Shown here: in pieces, positions 25,858 to 30,888 of the stretch
How the letters are laid out: each line of letters opens with the position of its first letter
How positions within the stretch are numbered: position 1 is the first letter of the stretch
Program-made: the position numbers and the translations under genes
The notes under the pieces: generated by a model
Databases searched by the model: none
What the model was told of the DNA's origin: nothing
What the model saw: the letters and a program-made list of their open reading frames with translations, nothing else
Virus record (IMG/VR): IMGVR_UViG_3300044568_000266
Location: 1-30,888 of that record
DNA: 30,888 nucleotides
Reading direction: 5' to 3' (one strand)
DNA from: a virus

Positions 25858-25999
25858 CTCTTACTCCATGTATATATTTGTTTTGATCTCTTTTTTCGGC
25901 GTGTAAGTACTCATTAGATATTGCTCCCTTACGTATGGTTTTCTGTAAGTTTCTTATAGCCTCGTTTATTTCTTCTTTAATATCTATTCGTGTATCCAT
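25826..25999 (-). CDS. 57-residue hypothetical protein between Cas4-like nuclease and HNH-like gene
   Basis: This short ORF begins on the base right after the nuclease stop (TGA-ATG junction at 26000/25999), with AGGGATAG about six bases upstream. It reads MDTRIDIKEEINEAIRNLQK and ends in HGVRDAIREQTETL. It is a highly charged, helical protein with no cysteine or membrane segment. Without it there would be a 142-base hole in an otherwise gapless operon, so it is probably real. Its last 32 bases overlap the HNH-like gene in another frame. Function unknown. Confidence 0.55.
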   Translation of the reverse strand: MDTRIDIKEEINEAIRNLQKTIRKGAISNEYLHAEKRDQNKYIHGVRDAIREQTETL

Positions 26000-26659
26000 T
26001 CATCTATCCCTATAGTGTTCGCACGTTGATACAGGACACCAACCGCACAGTGGCGTAGGATTCTTCTGCCACATATCTGTCTCGTAAGACATCTTCAGCC
26101 GTTCAATGTCACCCTTAAAACTATCCCACAACTTATCTTGCTGGTCTCTCGTATACTCTTCAGCTATGAAATTATTATGTAATACAAACATAAGCCCAGC
26201 CTTAACGCTTTGTACCTCTGGAAAGTGTGCAAACGTCATGAGCGCCATTAGCCTCAATTGTTTTACGTCTGGATACTTATCACTGCCCGTCTTGTAATCA
26301 ACGATGAACGCTGTGTCGCCTGAGATAATCATCAGGTCAACAATACCTCTTACCCAATAATCTTTTGCTGCCCAAGTACACGGCTCACCCGCTTCCGTAA
26401 TCGCCATCCTATGTTCAGGATACCTCTCACCATCAATCTCGAGCAGAGGGTCAACCAAAGCAGCGAACCTCTTGTAATTGTGGGGTAGCTCTTTACCATC
26501 CTTTGCGTAGTTCTCCAACGCGCTATGGACATCAAGCCCGTATAACATCTGATGGGTCGGTTTTGTTTCATACTTTTTTAACACCTTCACTTCGTAATAT
26601 TGATTAGGACAATTTATATACTGTTTTAGACTTGAGAACGACCACTTGATTGGCTGCAT
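26000..26659 (-). CDS. Cas4/RecB-family PD-(D/E)XK nuclease with four-cysteine Fe-S motif
   Basis: This 219-residue protein has the RecB/Cas4-type nuclease plan: GLDVHSALENY (H45), RGIVDLM (D108), AFIVDYKTG (D121, K123) and a following Q134 (KQLRLMAL). Four cysteines, C17 (YINCPNQYY) and C205-x2-C208-x4-C213 (CGWCPVSTCEHY), sit where Cas4 and AddB proteins hold a 4Fe-4S cluster. Family members degrade or trim DNA ends, often 5'-3' on single strands. Here it lies between polymerase and helicase genes and probably processes ends for recombination-linked replication. No CRISPR array or Cas1/Cas2 is near, so an adaptation role is not indicated. Confidence 0.86.
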   Translation of the reverse strand: MQPIKWSFSSLKQYINCPNQYYEVKVLKKYETKPTHQMLYGLDVHSALENYAKDGKELPHNYKRFAALVDPLLEIDGERYPEHRMAITEAGEPCTWAAKDYWVRGIVDLMIISGDTAFIVDYKTGSDKYPDVKQLRLMALMTFAHFPEVQSVKAGLMFVLHNNFIAEEYTRDQQDKLWDSFKGDIERLKMSYETDMWQKNPTPLCGWCPVSTCEHYRDR

Positions 26660-26674
26660 AGTTTCCTCTATTTG

Positions 26675-28546
26675 TTAACACTCTCCATAACTATGCCCGT
26701 ATTTAGCCTCACACGCAACAGGTAAAGTAGCCGCCCACGACGGTGGCGTAGACATCTTCTCAATAATGAAACTCATCGCTTCGTCTTTGACTGCTTCTGG
26801 TACAACGATCACCGCTGCGTCATGTACTGTCAGGACAACTCTATAGCGTTCATTGATTGCCAACATCTGTTCGCCTACAACTATTCTAGCTAACGCTTGG
26901 ACTACATTCTCAACTACTGCGCCGCCCCAAATACTTATCTCGCCCTTACGTGACTTGTATTTATATTGGGACTTCTCACCTTCTGTATCGAACCGTAGCT
27001 TTGGGTAGCGAATCAATAGATCGTTCGGCAGGTATATACCTTCGCCTGTCACCTGTAATACTTTATGCTCGCCTAGATAATATGGGTCGCTCTTTTCATC
27101 CCAATTGCATATCTCTTCCAACGCCTTATCACAGTCCTTCCATAGATTAATAATATCGCTGTTAACATCTCGATAAAGATTTACTATAGCCTGACATTCT
27201 TCATCATCTATCACAGCTCCGGGGGGTTGTGTCTTTAGCGTGTGCTGTAACTTTCTCCAGCCAGTGCCATAACCCAATCCCAACACGCAAGTCTTACCAA
27301 CGAATCGTTCAACCGGATTAGCTTTCGTTATCGTGCGGTTATAGACTTTGGAAGCAAAGATCGAATATACATCCTGATTTGCCGCGAATTGTTGAACAAC
27401 ATCGTCTTGTCCTGCCAACCAAGCCAACACCCGTGCCTCAATTTGGGACGAATCGCAGTTAATGACCACATAGCCATCTGGGGGTAGAACGGCGTTCTTG
27501 AGGGCTTTCTTCTTTTTATCTCTGCTAGGTAAGTTCTGGAAGTTAACCTTGTCACTACCACTCCATCGTCCAGTATGTGCGCCGTAATATTTAAGTGGGA
27601 TGGGGAGTAAACCTTTGTTTCGCTTTCCAATGTCGATGAATCTACTAATTCGAGATTCTTCCAAAGTTGATTTAGTACCAAGTCTGACAGCGCATAACTG
27701 TTGGATGAATGTATCTTCGTGTTCCGACAATGAAATAAAACCTTCGTCGTTCTTTGCCAAAGCAAATGTTTCTTTTCCTGTTGTCGGGCTGACTTTTGTT
27801 GGCGGTGTAATCCCATGCTCCGTAAGAAGTCCTGCAAACTGTTTATTACTCGCCAACTTCTTCCTAACAGCTTCTTCATCATCGCATTTGAGCCTTTCTT
27901 TTAATGTTGATAGAAGATCATGCTTCTCTTGTTTGAGTTCTTCTAATCGTTCAACTAGCAACGCATCATCGACCTTAAACGCCGGGAATATGAACATCCT
28001 TAGCGTCATATCAATAAGTTTTATCTCATCGGCAGGGAAGTTCGGTGCCATCAAATGAAACAACTTGTATGTCAACTCAACGTCGTTCTTGCAATACTCA
28101 CCATACTGTTTAAGATCAGCCGCCGCAAAGTCCTCTAGCTTCTTACCTTTAGCATCTTCAACTTCTGTACCTTTCTTACCTATCTCATATCTTTCAGCCA
28201 ACGCTGCAAGACTTCCACCCGCATCAACGCCATGAAGCGCACGAGCCATGCTTAATGTATCTAAAAGGAACGCGGGCTTGATACCGAACCGCCACGCTAA
28301 TATCGCACCATCAAAGAGAGTGTTATGACATAGCAACGCCGCATCCGACCAATCGGTTAGTTCTGTCAGCTGTTTTTTAATTTCCTCATGCGTACCTGTA
28401 ACCCAGCGTGCCGGTTCATCATCGACTTTAACGCCAACGCCGATCTCTTGAAAGCGTTTGTCACGGATGTACTCTTCGGTCGTCATAGTACGAAAGCCAA
28501 AGTCCTGTGCGTAGTACGTCTCGTAATCTAGTGTTATAAGACTCAT
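26675..28546 (-). CDS. Family A DNA polymerase with 3'-5' proofreading domain
   Basis: This is a 623-residue replicative polymerase. The exonuclease domain spans about 1-165: LDYETY (D7, E9), CHNTLFDG (N75, D79) and YCKNDVE (Y151, D155). The polymerase palm and fingers show motif A VINCDSSQIE (D365), motif B R414-x3-K418-x7-Y426-G427, and motif C TVHDAAVIV (H575, D576). The residue equivalent to E. coli Pol I Phe762 is Leu422. The residue after the motif C aspartate is Ala, where Glu is usual. No inserted DnaJ-like cysteine repeat, as reported for HMO-2011, is present. The gene overlaps the gene upstream by four bases and copies the phage genome together with the primase-helicase. Confidence 0.95.
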   Translation of the reverse strand: MSLITLDYETYYAQDFGFRTMTTEEYIRDKRFQEIGVGVKVDDEPARWVTGTHEEIKKQLTELTDWSDAALLCHNTLFDGAILAWRFGIKPAFLLDTLSMARALHGVDAGGSLAALAERYEIGKKGTEVEDAKGKKLEDFAAADLKQYGEYCKNDVELTYKLFHLMAPNFPADEIKLIDMTLRMFIFPAFKVDDALLVERLEELKQEKHDLLSTLKERLKCDDEEAVRKKLASNKQFAGLLTEHGITPPTKVSPTTGKETFALAKNDEGFISLSEHEDTFIQQLCAVRLGTKSTLEESRISRFIDIGKRNKGLLPIPLKYYGAHTGRWSGSDKVNFQNLPSRDKKKKALKNAVLPPDGYVVINCDSSQIEARVLAWLAGQDDVVQQFAANQDVYSIFASKVYNRTITKANPVERFVGKTCVLGLGYGTGWRKLQHTLKTQPPGAVIDDEECQAIVNLYRDVNSDIINLWKDCDKALEEICNWDEKSDPYYLGEHKVLQVTGEGIYLPNDLLIRYPKLRFDTEGEKSQYKYKSRKGEISIWGGAVVENVVQALARIVVGEQMLAINERYRVVLTVHDAAVIVVPEAVKDEAMSFIIEKMSTPPSWAATLPVACEAKYGHSYGEC

Positions 28547-29010
28547 ACTGCTCTTACCTCTTTACTCTTCTTAGACTTCTTAGTAACGATCTCATCTAGC
28601 TCGTTGATGATTGCTGCTGTCTCTCTGTCTAATAGATTGATCTGCTTCTTCCATTTAATCAACGTGTGTTGCATTTCTGTGAGTAGTTGTTCTTTTAAAT
28701 CAATGTCCTCAAGTACATCTACCATCATGCGATAGCCGCCACCTGCTACTTGGTCTGCATTGAAACTAACGAACGCACGAATAGGAACATCAGGTGCTTT
28801 CTCTATAGTTACCGTACACTTTTGTATGAGGGAACGCGCTTGCATCCTTCTAAACGACTCTGCCGCTTTTGTGTCATCCCATTGAAAGTGCTTGTGCAAA
28901 ATACACTTTGGGTCTCTCGCAACGCTTAAGACATCCTCTACCATCAGTACACCGCCTGATTGCTTCGCTAGTTTTTCTAAAAACTTACGTTCTACTTTCA
29001 TGTTATCCAT
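28543..29010 (-). CDS. Conserved hypothetical protein upstream of DNA polymerase
   Basis: This 155-residue soluble protein contains HFQWDDTKAAESFRRMQAR (about 41-59), a beta stretch PIRAFVSFNADQVAGGGYR, and a C-terminal coiled coil ending in Lys/Ser-rich KKSKKSKE. I recall a 'HFeWDD.kAAe..R..qAR' pattern from many phage proteins encoded next to DNA polymerase, with no assigned role. AGGAGAG lies six bases before the ATG, at the downstream edge of the G-rich repeat array. Its four-base overlap with the polymerase gene suggests coupled translation. Confidence 0.72.
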   Translation of the reverse strand: MDNMKVERKFLEKLAKQSGGVLMVEDVLSVARDPKCILHKHFQWDDTKAAESFRRMQARSLIQKCTVTIEKAPDVPIRAFVSFNADQVAGGGYRMMVDVLEDIDLKEQLLTEMQHTLIKWKKQINLLDRETAAIINELDEIVTKKSKKSKEVRAV

Positions 29011-29032
29011 CTTTTCTCTCCTGTTAAATTTA

Positions 29033-29489
29033 CCTGCCTGACCCTGCCCTGCAACACCATACCTAATCGAGCCATACCTGCCCTACCTCAACAAACACCA
29101 CCATAAAAGACCAAACCAAGCCACAACATACCTGCCTTACTTAACCAGACCGGAGCGAACCTAACAACACCAAGCCGAGCCAAGCCCAACCTGCATTTCC
29201 GAACCAAATCGCACCGCATCGCACCATACCCCATCAAACCTCGCCTGTACTGACCTGCGTTGCCAAACCAAACCCCACCGCACTCGACCGAACCATACCG
29301 CGACGAACGAAGCCCCACCTGCCATACCGAACCGAACCGTACCGTGACCAACCTTATCGCACATTAACGAACCAAGCCCCACCTGCATGACCAGACCACA
29401 CCTTACGTTGCCCCGCCTTACCGCCCCCACCTGCCAAACCAAACCGGAGCTTGCCCGAACGAACCGGAACCCACCAAGCCCCGCCTGCC
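29033..29489 (-). repeat. Two-level G-rich pentamer array (NNNGG)n with GCAGG cores
   Basis: This non-coding stretch lies between two genes of the minus-strand operon. On the transcribed strand it is a degenerate run of five-base units, mostly ending GG (TTCGG, TATGG, TTTGG, CTTGG). It is interrupted by GCAGG cores, seen as CCTGC on the plus strand at 29033, 29043, 29048, 29077, 29131, 29190, 29254, 29318, 29382, 29430 and 29484. Distances between cores are 10, 5, 29, 54, 59, 64, 64, 64, 48 and 54. From 29048 onward, all but the 48 equal a multiple of five plus four, so each core resets the pentamer phase by one base. GG runs three bases apart could form two-tetrad G-quadruplexes in RNA or DNA. 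Role unknown. Confidence 0.85.
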
Positions 29490-29500
29490 TAGTTATTCTC

Positions 29501-30166
29501 TTACTTAATAGAGAACTTCTTTAGAACATCTTTCTGTTGATCATCTGGCACAACTTCAAACGTACCAAACCCACAACCTGCCGATGATTTTGAATCCGGA
29601 CGACCCTCGCATAATCCAACTTGTCCACCCACACGAGCGACCAAGTTATATACGTCTTGCGCCGAAAATTGATCCATGTCGTAACGAACTCTTAGCTTAC
29701 AAGCCCACTCACGATACATAGGACGTGAACGTACATCCACTACACCTGTCGCATTACGAGTATGTGCTGTGTATGTTTCACTCTTGCCATAGATACGCAC
29801 TAACGGAATACCGTCTTGAACGTCATAGCCGTCTGCTTCCACAAACGTGGACAACTTAGCAAGCGTCATCTTAAATCCTACTAAGCGACACGCACTAATC
29901 ATGCCCGCACGAAACGCTGCTGCGTTAACACCTTCCCACTTCTCACCACTACGATAACGTGCTTCTTCGGCTTCTTTATCGTAATCACGGGCGTTACGCA
30001 CCTTCTTATTTTTAGATGCGCCACCTTCAGCCATCTTCGCCATCAACTCAGCTTTCTTACTGAATCGAGCAACTACTAATGGTGCAGTACCTTGTAATAA
30101 AATCTCTAGCGTTGCGAATCTTGGTGCAGAGATAACTACTGACGTTTCTTTTACTTTCATGTCCAT
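29501..30166 (-). CDS. Conserved phage protein with glycine-rich C-terminal loop
   Basis: This 221-residue protein comes from the start of the replication unit. TAPLVVARFSKKAELMAKM near the N-terminus is followed by a basic disordered segment (50-72), a helix (NAAAFRAGMISACRLVGF), strands (RSRPMYREWACKLRVRYD, 147-163) and the loop GGQVGLCEGRPDSKSSAGCG (180-199). I recall this arrangement from hypothetical proteins in many phages. The opening PL motif and the glycine-rich loop recall RAMP/Cas7-type RNA-binding folds, but that is only a resemblance. AGGA lies eight bases before the ATG. The G-rich repeat array follows its stop. Function unknown; ssDNA or RNA binding is a fair guess. Confidence 0.68.
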   Translation of the reverse strand: MDMKVKETSVVISAPRFATLEILLQGTAPLVVARFSKKAELMAKMAEGGASKNKKVRNARDYDKEAEEARYRSGEKWEGVNAAAFRAGMISACRLVGFKMTLAKLSTFVEADGYDVQDGIPLVRIYGKSETYTAHTRNATGVVDVRSRPMYREWACKLRVRYDMDQFSAQDVYNLVARVGGQVGLCEGRPDSKSSAGCGFGTFEVVPDDQQKDVLKKFSIK

Positions 30167-30186
30167 GATTTTTTCCTTTCAAGGGA

Positions 30187-30480
30187 TTAATAATTGTCAT
30201 ACTCATCTTCAATAAAATAGTTAGACACCTTCATCTTCCTATCTTCGTTACTACGTCTTACTTCAACCTTTTGCATCTTGATTGCGGGAACGTCCTTTGG
30301 TTTGTACAGCCCACGATCATCAGGATATATAACTGGTTTCGCTTCTTTTTCGGGAAGCGTGTGTAGAGACTCCATCGTATGAAATAATTTTTTACAAACG
30401 TCGCACTTGCGTCTGCGTCTGATACCTTCAGGCTTGTGTTCGGTTTGCATTACTACTGACTTACTACCACAGCACCACAT
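30187..30480 (-). CDS. NrdR-like zinc-ribbon protein without ATP-cone
   Basis: This 97-residue protein is read from the ATG at 30480, chosen because GGAG lies nine bases upstream and because a longer reading to 30519 would run into the terminator hairpin. The N-terminus MWCCGSKSVVMQTEHKPEG then IRRRRKCDVCKKLFHTMES follows the NrdR zinc-ribbon pattern (C..C, R-rich segment, C-x2-C, F.T.E). However, the first pair is C3-C4 rather than C-x2-C, and the ATP-cone that makes NrdR respond to nucleotides is absent. The tail (YPDDRGLYKPKDVP) is unfamiliar. NrdR represses ribonucleotide reductase genes. A phage fragment could bind similar DNA or be an unrelated zinc protein. Confidence 0.6.
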   Translation of the reverse strand: MWCCGSKSVVMQTEHKPEGIRRRRKCDVCKKLFHTMESLHTLPEKEAKPVIYPDDRGLYKPKDVPAIKMQKVEVRRSNEDRKMKVSNYFIEDEYDNY

Positions 30481-30489
30481 AAATAAAGT

Positions 30490-30493
30490 CTCC
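30490..30493 (-). promoter_or_regulatory. Shine-Dalgarno deciding the start at 30480
   Basis: GGAG on the minus strand, nine bases before the ATG at 30480, supports the 97-residue zinc-ribbon product over the 110-residue reading. Confidence 0.55.
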
Positions 30494-30501
30494 GTTAAGG
30501 C

Positions 30502-30537
30502 GAAAAAATAGCAACCCACGCAAACGTGGATTGCTAT
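30502..30537 (-). terminator. Intrinsic terminator after the DUF3310 gene
   Basis: In minus-strand RNA the arms at 30525-30537 and 30508-30520 form 13 pairs with one G-U (UAGCAAUCCACG / CGUGGGUUGCUA plus one closing pair), loop UUUG, followed by a run of six U. It begins six bases after the DUF3310 stop. This is a textbook Rho-independent terminator, so the genes downstream need read-through or their own promoter. Confidence 0.9.
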
Positions 30538-30543
30538 ATAAAA

Positions 30544-30888
30544 TTAAACGTGTGCGGAGAGAATCTCTCGCTCGATATACCACTTGGCTTTCTTCAAGTC
30601 CTCAACGCGGTCGCCTTTCAATCCGGCTCGTGTAATATACTTCACAGCGTTACCTAGATTGTAGTTAAGCCCCTTCGCTTCGATGAAGTCAATAGTCTCT
30701 ACACCACCTGCCGTATAGTGTGGCGGTGAATTAACCATATCAACTTCTGGACTTCTATCGACCGTACCTTGCAAGCGCATCTTCGGTCTTGTAAATTTTG
30801 CAGCCACAGCAAACGGCAAAGTCAACTGCGTCGGCTTGGTTTTCTTCACAGCTTTCTTTTTACGCAATGTCTTTCTAGCGTAATACAC
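30544..30888 (-). CDS. DUF3310 (SaV-like) phage protein, possibly cut by window edge
   Basis: At least 114 residues. The C-terminal domain at 51-110 matches DUF3310: NSPPHYTAGGVETIDFIEAK, then NLGNAVKYITRAGLKG and DLKKAKWYIEREI. This family is described as an unusual nucleotide-kinase-like protein of phages, and its biochemical role is not settled. The N-terminal 40 residues are strongly basic (TLRKKKAVKKTKP). The reading frame reaches the last base of the window, where a GTG happens to be; the true start may lie beyond. An intrinsic terminator follows the stop. Confidence 0.85.
   Translation of the reverse strand: MYYARKTLRKKKAVKKTKPTQLTLPFAVAAKFTRPKMRLQGTVDRSPEVDMVNSPPHYTAGGVETIDFIEAKGLNYNLGNAVKYITRAGLKGDRVEDLKKAKWYIEREILSAHV

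Noticed and set aside
29088-29442. Two minus-strand ORFs (29088-29351 and 29161-29442) rich in Gly, Val, Arg and Trp
   Set aside because: They lie in different frames inside the pentamer array, have no ribosome site, and their composition follows from a five-base repeat read in triplets.
29033-29489. CRISPR array
   Set aside because: The units are degenerate pentamers with variable 48-64 base spacing, not identical direct repeats separating unique spacers, and no cas1/cas2 is present.
30481-30519. N-terminal extension of the zinc-ribbon protein to 30519
   Set aside because: It would start inside the terminator hairpin of the preceding gene; the ATG at 30480 has its own GGAG.
1-30888. Integrated prophage with attachment sites, tRNA genes or insertion sequences
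   Set aside because: No integrase, transposase, tRNA, terminal duplication or host gene is visible in the window.

Overview
The window reads as part of a double-stranded DNA tailed bacteriophage genome, not host chromosome. It is tightly packed, with 4-8 base start/stop overlaps and almost no intergenic DNA. It carries a holin-endolysin lysis set, large virion proteins and a complete phage replication set. There are no rRNA, tRNA, integrase or host metabolic operons. The style of the virion proteins suggests a short-tailed (podovirus-like) phage: a P22 gp10-like 'QLQFRPGINREGT' protein, a GNAT-like protein, and very large ejection-type proteins. From memory these resemble the HMO-2011-type and related aquatic phages. 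The host cannot be named from this sequence. Terminase, portal and capsid genes are not here, so the genome is larger than the window.

Layout. (1) Positions 32-3486, + strand: a translationally coupled set of a cupin-like protein, a 2OG-Fe(II) oxygenase-like protein, a membrane fatty-acid desaturase, and three more 2OG-Fe(II) oxygenase-like proteins. The first five genes are clearly AT-richer than everything downstream. (2) 3499-5325, +: lysis region with two small membrane proteins, a GTA-type 3TM-family holin and an M15 peptidase endolysin. (3) 5328-19150, +: late virion genes ending in a 2158-residue protein with a zinc-protease motif and an LPD38-like region. (4) 19140-30888, - strand: the replication and nucleotide module. 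In transcription order it holds a DUF3310 protein, an NrdR-like zinc-ribbon protein, a glycine-rich conserved phage protein, a 0.46 kb G-rich repeat array, a small conserved protein, a family A DNA polymerase with proofreading domain, a Cas4/RecB-like Fe-S nuclease, a 57-residue protein, an HNH-like protein, an SNF2-type helicase, a small conserved protein, a cysteine-rich putative ssDNA-binding protein, an HTH protein, an AEP primase-DUF927 helicase and a small conserved protein. The two transcription units converge and overlap by 11 bp at 19140-19150.

How it works together. The minus-strand genes would copy and process DNA: primase-helicase, polymerase, nuclease, SNF2 helicase and ssDNA-binding protein. 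The plus-strand genes build the tail and ejection machinery and lyse the cell. The left-edge cassette looks like accessory host-modifying cargo, because all of its recognisable enzymes use Fe and O2.

Two things stand out most. One is the oxygenase/desaturase cassette. The other is the array at 29033-29489: on the transcribed strand it is a run of GG-bearing pentamers interrupted by GCAGG cores, and nearly every core-to-core distance is a multiple of five plus four.
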